DNA from: Streptomyces sp. ISL-11
GTDB lineage: Bacteria > Actinomycetota > Actinomycetes > Streptomycetales > Streptomycetaceae
DNA length: 43,194 nucleotides
Direction: 5' to 3'
NCBI RefSeq assembly: GCF_018614525.1
Contig: NZ_JAGGOL010000005.1
Span: 1 to 43,194, forward strand
Shown: positions 30,926-40,350 of the stretch, piece by piece
How positions within the stretch are numbered: position 1 is the stretch's first letter
How the letters are laid out: every line of letters begins with the position of its first letter
Made by a program: the position numbers and the translations under genes
Notes under the pieces: generated by a model
Told to the model about the DNA's origin: nothing
Database searches by the model: none
Seen by the model: only the letters and a program-made list of their open reading frames with translations

Positions 30926-31408
30926 ATGACGGTCGACGACGACCAGCTGCCGGTGCTCCGTAGTCTCGACGCCCTGGCCGGCCTGGTCGAGCAGAAGGAC
31001 AACCTGTACGTGCGCTGGTCCCGCGGCCCCCGGCGCGATCTCGGCGAGGCGTCCAGCACCGACGAACTGACCGGGATCAGTCTGCCGGGACTCTCCGTGA
31101 ACGCCCTCGACGTCGAGCCGTGGTGGCAGGGGCGGCCGGTCCGGCTCTGGGTGGCCCGGCGCCTGTACGACTACTGCCACCTTCGCGAACACAAAGGCCC
31201 CGAGGTGCGCCCCTGGGTCCTGCGTGCGCGGGCGATCGGCCGTGGCCCCGACAACGAACCGCTCGTACGCGACGTGACGCCGATCGCCTGGATCGACGGC
31301 CGCGTGATCGCCGAGGCGGAGGACGAGATCGCCCTTCAGCGGGGGCCGTGGGGGCCGTTGGACCGAAGCGCCGGCAGTGGTGGCGGTGGTGGAACCCGAG
31401 CTCGCTGA
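30926..31408 (+). CDS. DUF6098-like conserved protein
   Basis: A 160-aa cytoplasmic protein that I recognise as similar to the actinomycete DUF6098 family: DQLPVLRSLDALAGLVEQKDN, YVRWSRGP, GISLPGLSVNALDVEPWW, RLWVARRLYDYCHLRE and GRGPDNEPLVRDVTPIAWI. The function of that family is not known to me. The ATG at 30926 is favoured by GGAGGTGA ten bases upstream and by family similarity starting there; the frame runs 71 codons further upstream through a repetitive ACTCGATG-rich region. It ends in a Gly-rich stretch. Confidence 0.65.
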   Translation: MTVDDDQLPVLRSLDALAGLVEQKDNLYVRWSRGPRRDLGEASSTDELTGISLPGLSVNALDVEPWWQGRPVRLWVARRLYDYCHLREHKGPEVRPWVLRARAIGRGPDNEPLVRDVTPIAWIDGRVIAEAEDEIALQRGPWGPLDRSAGSGGGGGTRAR

Positions 31409-31536
31409 GTGCACCGTTGTTCCGCCCGGCCCGGAGGTCACCCGTTCGGCAGGCATGCTGTGGCTGCCGTAAGCGATCCGGACCACCGTGGAGAGGTCGT
31501 AGCGGCTCGGCGTGTGCCGTCTCCTGAGAGGTGCCC

Positions 31537-32424
31537 GTGGATCTCGATGCCGTCGCCGACGAGCTGTACGGGCTGCCCCCGGCGGAGTTCACGGCGTCCC
31601 GCGACCGACGCGCGGCCGAGGCGGGACGGTCCGGCGACCGCGCACTCGCCAAGAGCATCCGCGCTCTGCGACGCCCCACGCTGGCCGCCTGGGCCTGCAA
31701 TCTCCTGGCCCGACAACGGCCCGAGGAAGTCGAGTTGCTGACCGCCCTCGGTGAGGGCCTGCGGCAGGCCCATCGGGAACTGGACGGCGCGCGGCTGCGC
31801 GAGCTGAGCCGCCGGCAGCGCGTCCTCGTCGACACGCTCGCCCGCCAGGCCGGGCAGCTGGCGGCCGAGGCGGGACAGCGGATCGGTGACAGCCCGCAGC
31901 GTGAGGTCGCGGCGACCCTGCACGCGGTCCTCGCCGACCCGCAGGCAGCCGAGGAATGGGCCGGAGGCCGGCTGGTCACCGCCCTGGCCTCGCCTGCCGG
32001 CTTCCCCGCCGTGGACAGCGGGACCGTGCGCCGCCTGCCGTCCGCACCGGATCGTGAGCGTGCCCCGGGCCGGGAAGCGACGGTGAGCGAACTGGACGCC
32101 GCCCGGGACCGGCGCCGGCAGCGCGAGGCGGAGGAGCGGGCCACGCGCGCCCGGCACGAAGCGCGGAAGGCGGAGCAGGAGCTCCATGCCCGCGAAGGGG
32201 AGCTGGACCGACGACGCGACGAGGCCGACGAGGCGCGACAGGCCCTGGCCGAAACCGAGCGCGGACTCGAAGACCTCGAACACCGGCTCAAGGACGCCCG
32301 GGCCCGGCACCGCGCTGCGGCCGAAAGGGCCCGGCAGACCGACCGAAGCCTCGAACAAGCGGAACAGGCGGCACGCGAGGCCCGACGTCGAACGGGCACG
32401 TCCACACCCGACGACGGCTCCTGA
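31537..32424 (+). CDS. Coiled-coil hypothetical protein
   Basis: A 295-aa protein. Residues 1-150 form a helical domain (DLDAVADELYGLPPAEFTAS, then RALRRPTLAAWACNLLARQ), similar to conserved actinomycete hypotheticals. Residues about 185-285 form a long Arg/Glu/Ala heptad-rich coiled coil with four or more ARxRxxA repeats. No signal or membrane segment. I chose GTG at 31537 (GAGAGG five bases upstream) over the GTG at 31531. The long antisense frame covering this region is not real. Confidence 0.65.
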   Translation: MDLDAVADELYGLPPAEFTASRDRRAAEAGRSGDRALAKSIRALRRPTLAAWACNLLARQRPEEVELLTALGEGLRQAHRELDGARLRELSRRQRVLVDTLARQAGQLAAEAGQRIGDSPQREVAATLHAVLADPQAAEEWAGGRLVTALASPAGFPAVDSGTVRRLPSAPDRERAPGREATVSELDAARDRRRQREAEERATRARHEARKAEQELHAREGELDRRRDEADEARQALAETERGLEDLEHRLKDARARHRAAAERARQTDRSLEQAEQAAREARRRTGTSTPDDGS

Positions 32425-32456
32425 ACCTGCCGAGCAGGGCGCCGGGGACTGGCGCG

Positions 32457-32582
32457 GTGGCTGACACCCCGTTTGGGTTCACCGGCGGCAAGAAGCCCGG
32501 AGACATCCAGGGCCAGGGCGAACAGGGCCTCTGGTTCGCCGTCGACGGCCAGGGCAAGAAGGTCACCACCCCGGTGGGCTGA
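32457..32582 (+). pseudogene. C-terminal relic of a secreted-repeat lipoprotein (COG4315-like)
   Basis: The frame 32457-32582 gives GGKKPGDIQGQGEQGLWFAV followed by a few residues and a TGA. This is the conserved end of secreted-repeat lipoproteins (PF03640/COG4315 type: 'YxAGDxxPGDTxGQGxxGxWYAVxPDGK'). No signal peptide or repeat remains upstream. A degraded remnant that lost its N-terminal part. Confidence 0.55.
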
Positions 32583-32638
32583 GGGGCGGTGTCCCGGGAG
32601 GTGGGGCCTCCTGGGAGACCCCGCCTCCCGGGCGCGGC

Positions 32639-33256
32639 TCAGGCCGGGAGGTCGTCGACCGTCGGCGTGACCGTACCGAAGAGATCGGTGATCGTCGTCA
32701 GGGCGCCGGCCTTGAGGGCGGCCGCGTGGACGACGGTGCCGTCCGGGGCGGCGAGGGAGCGGGTGGCCGTGGCCTCGGCGACGACCGTGGGCCGGTAGCC
32801 GAGGTTGAAGGCGCCCTCGGCGGTGAACGTGACGCACATGTGTGTCATGAAGCCGACCAGGACGAGGTCGTCGCCCGCGCCGACGCCGAGCTCCGTCAGC
32901 GTCTTGGCCAGCTCCGTGTCGTGGAAGGAGTTCGGGAAATGCTTGACGACGATGGCCTCGCCGTCCACCGGGGCGACCTCGTCGCTGATGCGGCCGATCT
33001 CGGCGCGGATGTCGTACGGGGTGCCCTCGCCGCCGTCGTGGAGGATGTGGACGACCGGCGTCCCCGCGGCCCGGGCCCGCGCCAGCAGCCGGGCACCGGC
33101 GGCCAGGGCGGCCTCGGCGCCGTCGAGGGCCATGACGCCGGAGCGGTAGGTGTTCTGGAAGTCGATCATGATCAGTGTCGACTCGCTCAGCCGGGGCGGC
33201 TTGTTGTCCATGCCGGACACGTCGCGGAGCGTGGTGGAGGGGGCGATGGAGGTCAT
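32639..33256 (-). CDS. Isochorismatase-like cysteine hydrolase
   Basis: A 205-aa Rossmann-fold hydrolase of the isochorismatase superfamily. The catalytic triad is visible: Asp32 in MIDFQN, Lys105 in VVKHFPNSF, and Cys141 in MTHMCVT, with the typical GFMTHM stretch. Members hydrolyse isochorismate, nicotinamide or other amides. It starts at the ATG at 33256 (GGAAAGGACC upstream). It follows the GlxA-type regulator by 177 bp on the same strand; a regulator of this class is often paired with an isochorismatase-like gene. Substrate unknown. Confidence 0.85.
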   Translation of the reverse strand: MTSIAPSTTLRDVSGMDNKPPRLSESTLIMIDFQNTYRSGVMALDGAEAALAAGARLLARARAAGTPVVHILHDGGEGTPYDIRAEIGRISDEVAPVDGEAIVVKHFPNSFHDTELAKTLTELGVGAGDDLVLVGFMTHMCVTFTAEGAFNLGYRPTVVAEATATRSLAAPDGTVVHAAALKAGALTTITDLFGTVTPTVDDLPA

Positions 33257-33433
33257 GAGAGGTCCTTTCCAGGTGGTGCGGTACATGAGGAAAAAGAGGA
33301 GAGACAGTCGGTCGGAAGGGAGCGGGCGCCGGGAATCCGGGCACGGCGAAGCCGCACGGCCGGCCGGTGTCCGCGTGGACGCGGCGGCCTGCGTTCAAGG
33401 CGTAGGGGATCGGGGCGGTACGGGCCGGAGGGA

Positions 33434-34426
33434 TCAGGCGGTCGTCGTACGGAAGCGGCGGCGGTAGGCGGCAGGCGTGGTGGCGAGCTGCCGGCGGAAC
33501 GCCCGGTGCAAGGTCTCCACCGAGCCGAGCCCGGCGGTGGCGGCGACCCGGTCGAGCGGGTGGTCGGTGCCCTCCAGCAGGCGGCGCGCCGCCTCGACCC
33601 GGGCGGCTTCGACGTAGGCGGCCGGGCTGGTGCCGGTCTCCTGGGTGAAGATCCGCGCGAAGTGCCGTTCGCTCAGGCACATCCGGAGCGCCAGGGCTCC
33701 CGCCGAGAGGTCCTCGCCGAGGTGGTCCGCGATCCACAGGCGCAGTTCGTCGATGTCCCGCCGGGAGGTGGCCGGGCCGGCCAGCGGCACGGAGAACTGG
33801 CTCTGCCCGCCCTGCCGTTTGAGGTACATCACCAGCTGCCGGGCCACCGCGAGCGCCACCTCCTCGCCGTGGTCCTCGGCCACCAGGGCCAGCGAGAGGT
33901 CCAGGCAGGCGCTGATCCCCGCCCCGGTCCAGAGCCGGCCCCGGTCCGCGCGGACGAAGATCGGGTCCGGGTCGACCGTGACGGCGGGGTGGTCGGCGGC
34001 CAGCTGGGCGGCGGTCGACCAGTGCGTGGTCGCCGTCCTCCCGTCCAGCAGACCGGCCGCCGCCAGCACATGGGCGCCCACGCACACCGACGCCACCCGC
34101 CGGGCGTGCGGCGCGGTGGCCCGTACCCACTCCACGACCTCCGGGTCGACGCGGGCCACCGGGCCGGAACCGCCTCGATCGACCGCGCCCGGCACCAGCA
34201 AGGTGTCCACCCGCGCGCCGACCTCCGCGAACGACAGATCGGCGCACAGCCGCACCCCCGCCGACGTCCGGACCTCGCCGGCTTGTGGCGCGGCGAGCCG
34301 GACGTCATAGCGGGCGCGGCCCTCGGTCTGCCGGTCGGCGAGGGCGAACACCTCGGCGGGGCCGGTGACGTCGAGGAGATCGACATCGGGGAAGACCGCG
34401 ATGACGACACGGTGCGTAGTGGGCAT
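33434..34426 (-). CDS. GlxA-type regulator: DJ-1/PfpI domain plus AraC HTH
   Basis: A 330-aa transcription regulator. Residues about 1-170 form a DJ-1/PfpI-like domain (VVIAVFPDVDLLDVTGPAEVF, and the elbow VASVCVGAHVLAAAG with a conserved Cys). The AraC/XylS DNA-binding part follows, with two HTHs (LSERHFARIFTQETGTSPA and VAATAGLGSVETLHRAFRR). GlxA-type regulators control metabolic and stress genes; the target here may be the isochorismatase downstream. The ATG at 34426 is preceded by a region without a strong Shine-Dalgarno. Confidence 0.87.
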   Translation of the reverse strand: MPTTHRVVIAVFPDVDLLDVTGPAEVFALADRQTEGRARYDVRLAAPQAGEVRTSAGVRLCADLSFAEVGARVDTLLVPGAVDRGGSGPVARVDPEVVEWVRATAPHARRVASVCVGAHVLAAAGLLDGRTATTHWSTAAQLAADHPAVTVDPDPIFVRADRGRLWTGAGISACLDLSLALVAEDHGEEVALAVARQLVMYLKRQGGQSQFSVPLAGPATSRRDIDELRLWIADHLGEDLSAGALALRMCLSERHFARIFTQETGTSPAAYVEAARVEAARRLLEGTDHPLDRVAATAGLGSVETLHRAFRRQLATTPAAYRRRFRTTTA

Positions 34427-34637
34427 GCGTCCATCGTCAGGGGATGAAGGCCATGGCCGCAATGACGGTTTCCTGTCACATCCGGACACGGGTTCCGGGC
34501 GGGCGGAGCGCCACCCCTGTCACCGCGCCCCCGTCGATGCCCATGTCACCGAGGCGCCGGCGTCGGACCCGCGGCAGGAGCACCAGCCGCGACCATGGCC
34601 GAGCGCGCGTTGACTGCCTGCCTCGATTCCGCGAGGC

Positions 34638-35699
34638 TCAGCCGGCGGCCCTCGACGCCGCACCCTTGAGCGCCACGGCCCTGACGTGGCAGTAGACCTC
34701 GGCCGGGTCGCTGTAGTAGCGCCACGGAAGGGCCCCCACATAGCCGTCCACCAGCCGGAACTGTTCCAAGGCGGCCTCATGGCGGCCCTGCTTGGTCAGG
34801 CAGTAGGCCAGCAGATGCCGGACCTCCGCGACCCTGGGGTGGCCCGGCCGCGCCACGGCGACATCCGCCAGGGCGGCCTCGGTCAGCGCCTTCATCTCCG
34901 GCCAGCCGTAGGCCTCGTCCGGCGCCTCGTCATCGTTGTGCTCGTACCAGCTGACCAGCGGGAACATCGTCAGCAAGCTGCCGCGCGGAGCCGCCGCCGC
35001 GGCCTGCGCGGCGAAGTCGCGGGCGAGTTCCATGGAGCCGCACCACTTCGCGCTCCAGTACTGGAGCGCGTACCAGTGTGCCTCGTAGTGGTACGGGGCG
35101 CGGGCGGTGACCTCGGCCCACAGCTGGCGCAGCGCCTCGTGCGGGGCGCTCAGGCCCTTGTACAGCGGGATCTGCAGGAGGTATGGGGTGGGGTCGCCGG
35201 GCTGGGCCAGGGACGCGGCCCGGGCGAAGTCCTCCCTGGCCTCCCGCAGCACCCGGTGGAAGCCGGCGAACCGCTCGGCGGAGGTGTCCTTGGCCCAGCC
35301 CCCGCCACGGATCTTCCAGGCCAGCGACACCTTCGCGTCCGCGTGGACCACGGCCGCGTCCGGGTCGTCGGGGCGCGCGGCCTGCCAGGCCCGCAGCCAG
35401 GTGTCGTCCTCGGCCGCCCGCGCCGCGACAACCCCGACGAGGTAGGAACGGCGTTCCCAGTCGGTGCCCGCCGCGGCGAGCGCCTGGGCGGCGGGCTGCC
35501 ACTCGCCCCGGGAAAGGGCCGCCAGCACGGCTTCCGCTTCGGGGTCCGGGTACGCCCGGTCCGTGCTCTGGCGCTCCGGCGGCAGCAGGCTCGCACCGAT
35601 TTCGGCGGCGAGTCCCTCCGCGCGCTTGGCGCGCTGCCTGGACCGCAGCCAGAAGAAGAGCATGACTGCGATGACGATGAGCGGGAGGATCCCGGACAT
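34638..35699 (-). CDS. TPR-like membrane-anchored protein
   Basis: A 353-aa protein with an N-terminal membrane anchor (ILPLIVIAVMLFFWLRS, 4-20) and a positively charged stretch behind it, then an alpha-helical repeat region: helix pairs such as EAVLAALSRGEWQPAAQALAA, and VRHLLAYCLTKQGRHEAALEQF near the C-terminus. It resembles actinomycete TPR/DUF4034-like proteins. No enzyme motif. Its start lies 31 bp from the octanucleotide array and it follows the M48 peptidase on the same strand, separated by that array. Confidence 0.65.
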   Translation of the reverse strand: MSGILPLIVIAVMLFFWLRSRQRAKRAEGLAAEIGASLLPPERQSTDRAYPDPEAEAVLAALSRGEWQPAAQALAAAGTDWERRSYLVGVVAARAAEDDTWLRAWQAARPDDPDAAVVHADAKVSLAWKIRGGGWAKDTSAERFAGFHRVLREAREDFARAASLAQPGDPTPYLLQIPLYKGLSAPHEALRQLWAEVTARAPYHYEAHWYALQYWSAKWCGSMELARDFAAQAAAAAPRGSLLTMFPLVSWYEHNDDEAPDEAYGWPEMKALTEAALADVAVARPGHPRVAEVRHLLAYCLTKQGRHEAALEQFRLVDGYVGALPWRYYSDPAEVYCHVRAVALKGAASRAAG

Positions 35700-35730
35700 G
35701 GGCTTCTACGGTCCGATCAGTCGTGAGTTC

Positions 35731-35857
35731 ATGGATTCGTGGATTTACGGATTTACAGAGTGTGGATCCGTGGATCCGTGGATTCGTGGATTCGTGGATT
35801 CGTGGATTCGTGGATTCGTGGATTCGTGGATTCGTGGATTCGTGGATTCGTGGGTTC
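35731..35857. repeat. Octanucleotide tandem array, about 16 units
   Basis: The core 35762-35857 is twelve head-to-tail 8-bp units: two GTGGATCC, nine GTGGATTC and one GTGGGTTC. Four degenerate units precede it (35731-35761). The last unit overlaps the M48 stop codon (TGA on the minus strand, 35856-35858). A period of 8 is not a codon multiple, so any translated reading would shift frame. Confidence 0.85.
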
Positions 35858-37478
35858 AGCGAGCGAGGAGCGTGCGCAGCGGCGCGGTGTCCGTGGCGTC
35901 CGCGGTGGCTGCCCGTACCGCAGCCGCCAGCGCCTCCTCCGTCTCACCGGAGTGCGCGGCCCCCGGCAGCCGCAGCCGCACCCGCTCGGACCAGGAGAGC
36001 TCCCAGTACGCCCCGGCCTTCTCCACCAGGGCCAGCTCCGCCAGTCCGTACGTCCCGGCCTCCAGCGCCGGCCGCAGGAATTCCCGCGCCGCCCGACCTG
36101 TCGCCTCTGCCGCCTCCGGCGACTTGGGCAGGTGCCCCGCGACCAGCCACAGCCGTCCCGCGTCGGCGGAGTCCAGCAGGGCCGTGAGGTCGCCCGAGGC
36201 GCTGCCCGAGGCGACCCCCGCCGTGGCCAGTGCCGTTCGCAGCGGCCCGGCGGCCTCCCTCGCCAGCGCGTGCATCCCCCTGTGCGCCAGTTCGGGCCAT
36301 TCCGCCCGCTCCATGGCCAGTGCCTCCGGTGTGAGGAGGACGTCCTCCAGCTCCGCCAGCACCCGCCCGGCATCGCGCAGCAGCACCAGCGCGGGCCGCG
36401 CCGGGTCCGCCCCACGGCCGTCGTCGGGCTGCGCCTCGATCAGCCGCACCCGCTCGGCCACCGGAGGGTGCGAGTCGTACGGGGACTCCTCGTCGGCCGG
36501 CAGTTCGCCGCGCAACTCCGCCAGGGCGGACCGGCGCCGGGGGTCGGCGAGCAGGTGGCGCAGACCGCCGAAGACCTCACCGCGCGGGGGAAGGAGGCCC
36601 GCCTCGACGCCCAGCAGGGCGTACCGGCTCTGGTAGAAGTCGTGGGCGGCGTCGAGCACCGCGATCTCCCGCAGCGCCGAGGCCGTGGCGTCCCGGCCCG
36701 CGACCCGGACCGCCATCCGGTCGGCGGCGAGCTCCTGCTGCCGGCCGACGCCGCTGGTGACCCGCAGGTAGAACCGCGCGTACGCCTGGAAAGGCTTGGC
36801 CATCAGGCGGTACCGGAACCCGACGCCTCGGGTGTCCACGCCCTTTGCCTTCTTGCCCCTGCGCAGCCGCCTGGCGGCCGCTTTCTCCTGCCGGGACCGC
36901 TCCTTGCCGATCCGCTTCCCCTCCTGCTCCTGGAAGGCCGCCACAGTCCGTAGCACGCAGTCGCGGCCTCGCCAGGTGATGCCCGCGAGGCGGGTGTCCG
37001 CGTTGCCGTAGTGGCCCAGCTCATGGGCGATCACCGAGTGCAGCTGCGACTCGCTCAGGCCGGTCAGCAGCGGCACGCCGAGGTACAGGCGGCGCCGTCC
37101 GGGCAACAGGCCCAGCAGCCGGGCGTCCTCGGAGACCGCCGCGTTCACCTCCCCGGTGAGGAGGATCCCGTCAGGCGCACGGGTCCCGGAGCGCTCGGCC
37201 AACGCCCGCACCGTCCCCCACAGTTCGGGCTGATCGAGCTCGGTGACCGGCAGCGCTTCCTGCTCGTCCCCGGTGCCCGCGCCCAGCGTGAAGACGCCCC
37301 GCAGGACCGGGTAACCCAGCAAGGCGGAGATGACGGTCACCTTGATCGCGACCGGGGGCGGCGCCCAGATCCAGACCGCGATGTCGGCCCCGACGAGTAC
37401 GCCGAGCACGACGAGAGCGACCAGGTAGAAGCCGGCCAGCAAGACCAACGCGCGCACCGCGCGCGGAGAGGTGCCCAC
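35856..37478 (-). CDS. M48-family membrane metallopeptidase
   Basis: A 540-aa membrane-bound zinc protease of the HtpX/Ste24 type. Two N-terminal membrane segments (about 7-30 and 43-66). The zinc motif is His152-Glu-Leu-Gly-His156, with the third ligand Glu249 in QQELAADRMA and Asp253 four residues later. A long C-terminal region of about 280 residues has no named domain but is helical. GTG start at 37478 (GGGGGA upstream). Its stop codon is embedded in the octanucleotide array. Such proteases degrade damaged membrane proteins; regulation is not evident here. Confidence 0.85.
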   Translation of the reverse strand: MGTSPRAVRALVLLAGFYLVALVVLGVLVGADIAVWIWAPPPVAIKVTVISALLGYPVLRGVFTLGAGTGDEQEALPVTELDQPELWGTVRALAERSGTRAPDGILLTGEVNAAVSEDARLLGLLPGRRRLYLGVPLLTGLSESQLHSVIAHELGHYGNADTRLAGITWRGRDCVLRTVAAFQEQEGKRIGKERSRQEKAAARRLRRGKKAKGVDTRGVGFRYRLMAKPFQAYARFYLRVTSGVGRQQELAADRMAVRVAGRDATASALREIAVLDAAHDFYQSRYALLGVEAGLLPPRGEVFGGLRHLLADPRRRSALAELRGELPADEESPYDSHPPVAERVRLIEAQPDDGRGADPARPALVLLRDAGRVLAELEDVLLTPEALAMERAEWPELAHRGMHALAREAAGPLRTALATAGVASGSASGDLTALLDSADAGRLWLVAGHLPKSPEAAEATGRAAREFLRPALEAGTYGLAELALVEKAGAYWELSWSERVRLRLPGAAHSGETEEALAAAVRAATADATDTAPLRTLLAR

Positions 37479-37661
37479 AGAACAGAGTCCCCCGCATGAA
37501 GAAGAATAAGAGCGAGGTGATCATATGTGCGAATCGCGCACGGATCGGATCATTTTCGCCGGATGCCGAACGGCCCCTGGCCTGGAGCAGGGCGATGATC
37601 GGGCGCTTCCCCCCGGGCGGCGGGGGCGCATGCTCGTCCGGCGGGACGGAGCGCCGGTCGC

Positions 37662-37829
37662 CGCCCGCAGCGCGCGTCCGTCCGTCAGCCGCGCCAGCTG
37701 GACGAGGCCGACGCCGACCACGATGACGCGCGACGCGGTGGTCGAGAGCCTGCGGCCCACGCGGGCGCCGATCCGTCCGCCGGCCGTCGCCCCGGTCGCG
37801 AGCGGCAGCACCGCGGTCCACTCGACGTG
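37662..37829 (-). pseudogene. C-terminal relic of a TauE/SafE-family exporter
   Basis: The minus-strand reading around 37662-37829 gives HVEWTAVLPLATGATAGG, then RIGARVGRRL and VIVVGVGLVQLARLT. This matches the last two transmembrane segments of TauE/SafE (sulfite exporter/UPF0721) proteins, including the '.G...GA..GAR...' loop. The reading frame is open further upstream only in an antisense frame of LysR; the remaining about 200 residues of the transporter are missing. It lies in the 451-bp gap 37479-37929, the rest of which shows nothing recognisable. Confidence 0.55.
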
Positions 37830-37929
37830 AGCCGTGCAGGAGAGAGGAGCGCCGAGACAGTGTCGTCGCCATCTCCCCGGAAGCTGTGAACGGTGAGGCG
37901 CCCGCTGACGTCTCGCCGGTCCGGCGGTG

Positions 37930-38844
37930 TCAGCCCGTGGACAGGGAGCCGGCCGTCTCCTTGAGGGCGTCGAGGACGGGACGGATGAGGGGGTGGTCCT
38001 CGGCGCCCCGGCGGACCGCGGCGAAGACGCGGCGGGTGGCGGTCCGGCCCTCGACGGGGCGGACGACGGTGTCCTTGAGCTCGATGCCGCGCAGGGCCGA
38101 GCGGGGTACGAGAGCCACTCCGGCGCCCGCGCCGGCCAGGGCGACCACGGCGCGGAAGTCGTCGGAGGAGTGCGCCAGGCGCGGCTGGAACCCGGCGAGT
38201 TCGCAGGCCAGGACCATGACGTCATGGCAGGGGTTGCCGGGGTAAGGGCCGACCCAGTCGCTGTCGGCGAGGGCCTCGAGGCGGATGTGGGGTTCCTGCG
38301 CGAGGGGGTGGGAGGCGCGCAGGACGGCGTCGAAGGGTTCGGCGTAGAGGGGGACCCGGGCCAGGCGTTGGTCGTCCTCCCGGGGCGCCCCACGGTATTC
38401 GACGGCGAGGGCGACGTCGGCACCGCCGTCGAGGACCAGGAGCAGGCTCTCGTCGCCTTCGGCGTCGCGCACGCGCAAGCGGATGCCGGGGTGGCGGTCG
38501 GCGAGGAGGGTGACGACGGGGGCGAGGACTTCGGCGATACCGGTGGCGAAGGCCGCGACGGTGAGCTCGCCCGCGGTGCCGCCGGCGTACGCGGCCAGTT
38601 CCGCTTCGGCGCGTTCCAGCTGCGCGAGGACCTCGTGGGCGTGGGTGAGGAGGATCTCGCCGGGTGCGGTCAGGCGTACGCCGCGGCCGCTGCGGGTGAG
38701 CAGGGCGTGGCCGGTCTCCTGTTCCAGCGCTGCGAGCTGCTGGGAGACGGCCGAGGGGGTCAGGTACAGGGCCGCAGCCGCGGCGGTCACCGTGCGGTGG
38801 TCCGCCACGGCGCGCAGGATGCGCAGCCGCCGGGGGTCGATCAC
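37930..38844 (-). CDS. LysR-family regulator
   Basis: A 304-aa LysR-type protein: HTH residues 1-60 (RRLRILRAVADHRTVTAAAA, then LYLTPSAVSQQLAALE) followed by an effector domain. The start is a GTG at 38844. It sits next to a TauE relic on the same strand, so its original target may have been lost. LysR regulators often flank transporters in this way, but this is inference. Confidence 0.8.
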   Translation of the reverse strand: MIDPRRLRILRAVADHRTVTAAAAALYLTPSAVSQQLAALEQETGHALLTRSGRGVRLTAPGEILLTHAHEVLAQLERAEAELAAYAGGTAGELTVAAFATGIAEVLAPVVTLLADRHPGIRLRVRDAEGDESLLLVLDGGADVALAVEYRGAPREDDQRLARVPLYAEPFDAVLRASHPLAQEPHIRLEALADSDWVGPYPGNPCHDVMVLACELAGFQPRLAHSSDDFRAVVALAGAGAGVALVPRSALRGIELKDTVVRPVEGRTATRRVFAAVRRGAEDHPLIRPVLDALKETAGSLSTG

Positions 38845-38989
38845 CCGGCTATTTTGCCAGGGATCGCGCGGGTCCCGGCCCAGGGCGCGGCCGCGCCGCA
38901 GGGTGTACGGGTGGGCGCGGCCGGGCGCGTATCCGGGCCGGTGGCCGGGGTCGGATCAGGGTCCGGTCCCGGGGTCCTGTGCGGGTGGG

Positions 38990-39024
38990 CCCGGGAGCGG
39001 CCCGTGCGTGGGGCCGCTCCCGGG
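38990..39024 (-). terminator. Strong terminator of the tdh-kbl operon
   Basis: A perfect 14-bp stem, CCCGGGAGCGGCCC (38990-39003) with its complement at 39011-39024, 7-nt loop. It lies 12 bp beyond the kbl stop codon in the direction of transcription. Confidence 0.75.
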
Positions 39025-39035
39025 GGCCGCCGGCG

Positions 39036-40229
39036 TCAGCCCTTGAGGGCTTCGCGGGCGTCGACGAACGCGGCCACGGCCCGCTCGACGTCGGCCGTGG
39101 AGTGGGCCGCGGAGAGCTGGACGCGGATGCGGGCGGCGCCCATGGGGACGACGGGGTAGGAGAAGCCGATGACGTACACCCCGCGCTCCAGAAGGAGTTC
39201 GGCCAGACGGGCGGCCTCGGCGGCGTCGCCGATCATGACGGGGGCGATGGCGTGGTCGCCCGGCAGGATCTCGAAGCCGGCCTCGGTCATCTTGGTGCGG
39301 AAGAGCGCGGTGTTGGCGTTCAGGCGCTCGCGCAGGTCTCCGGCGGACTCCAGGAGGTCGAGGACCTTCAGGGAGGCGGCCGCGATGACGGGGGCGAGGG
39401 AGTTGGAGAAGAGGTACGGGCGCGAGCGCTGGCGCAGCAGGGCGACGATCTCGGCGCGGGCGGCGACGTAGCCGCCCGAGGCGCCGCCGAGGGCCTTGCC
39501 GAGGGTGCCGGTGATGATGTCGACGCGGTCCATGACGCCGTGGAGCTCGGGGGTGCCGCGGCCGCCGGGGCCGACGAAGCCGACGGCGTGGGAGTCGTCG
39601 ACCATGACCATGGCGTCGTACCGGTCGGCGAGGTCGCAGATCTCGCGCAGAGGGGCGACGTAGCCGTCCATGGAGAAGACGCCGTCGGTGACGATGAGGC
39701 GGCGGCGGGCGTCCTGGGTGTCCTTGAGCTGCTGCTCCAGGTCGGCGAGGTCGCGGTTGGCGTAGCGGTGGCGGCGGGCCTTGGACAGGCGGATGCCGTC
39801 GATGATGCTGGCGTGGTTGAGGGCGTCGGAGATGACGGCGTCCTCGGGGCCGAGGATGGTCTCGAAGACGCCGCCGTTGGCGTCGAAGCAGGAGGAGTAG
39901 AGGATCGTGTCCTCCTGGCCGAGGAAGGCCGACAGGCGTGCTTCGAGTTCCTTGTGGACGTCCTGGGTGCCGCAGATGAAGCGGACGGAGGCCAGGCCGT
40001 AGCCCCAGCGGTCGAGAGCGTCCTTGGCGGCGCCGATGATCTCGGGGTGGTCGGCGAGGCCGAGGTAGTTGTTGGCGCAGAAGTTCAGGACCTCGCCCGG
40101 GGCGCCACCGGCCGTGACGTGGACGGAGGCGCTCTGCGGGGTGCCGATGACGCGCTCGGGCTTGAAGAGGCCGGCCTCGCGGATCTCGTCGAGGGTGGCG
40201 CGGAGGTCGTCACGGACGGACTTGTACAT
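39036..40229 (-). CDS. kbl: Glycine C-acetyltransferase (2-amino-3-ketobutyrate CoA ligase)
   Basis: A 397-aa PLP enzyme of the alpha-oxoamine synthase family that cleaves 2-amino-3-oxobutanoate with CoA to glycine and acetyl-CoA, the second step of threonine degradation. PLP-binding Lys245 in [13 protein letters not shown]; other landmarks are [28 protein letters not shown] and [11 protein letters not shown]. Length matches E. coli Kbl. The ATG at 40229 has AAGGAGCC upstream. It is downstream of tdh (177 bp) and ahead of a strong terminator. Serine palmitoyltransferase-like and ALA-synthase relatives have the same fold, but the tdh neighbour settles the role. Confidence 0.93.
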   Translation of the reverse strand: MYKSVRDDLRATLDEIREAGLFKPERVIGTPQSASVHVTAGGAPGEVLNFCANNYLGLADHPEIIGAAKDALDRWGYGLASVRFICGTQDVHKELEARLSAFLGQEDTILYSSCFDANGGVFETILGPEDAVISDALNHASIIDGIRLSKARRHRYANRDLADLEQQLKDTQDARRRLIVTDGVFSMDGYVAPLREICDLADRYDAMVMVDDSHAVGFVGPGGRGTPELHGVMDRVDIITGTLGKALGGASGGYVAARAEIVALLRQRSRPYLFSNSLAPVIAAASLKVLDLLESAGDLRERLNANTALFRTKMTEAGFEILPGDHAIAPVMIGDAAEAARLAELLLERGVYVIGFSYPVVPMGAARIRVQLSAAHSTADVERAVAAFVDAREALKG

Positions 40230-40350
40230 GCGGGGGCTCCTTGGAGAGGGAGGAAGAAGGGGGGCGGCGGTGCCGCCGACCGGACGGATGACGGGCTGCC
40301 GGACGGTGTTCCGGCGACCGGGCGGCCTTTGATGCCTGCCGGCGCCGCCG

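Noticed and set aside
31077..34247. A 1056-codon open frame on the minus strand
   Set aside because: It runs antisense through two plus-strand genes and through the isochorismatase and regulator in another frame, and its product is Arg/Ser/Pro-rich with no family features. High-GC third-position bias creates such frames.
35762..35857. CRISPR array
   Set aside because: The units are 8 bp with no spacers, and no cas genes are present. It is a simple tandem repeat.
35739..35860. A plus-strand protein with repeated WIRGFVDS units
   Set aside because: It is simply the translation of the 8-bp DNA array (three units make eight codons). No ribosome site or flanking domain supports it.
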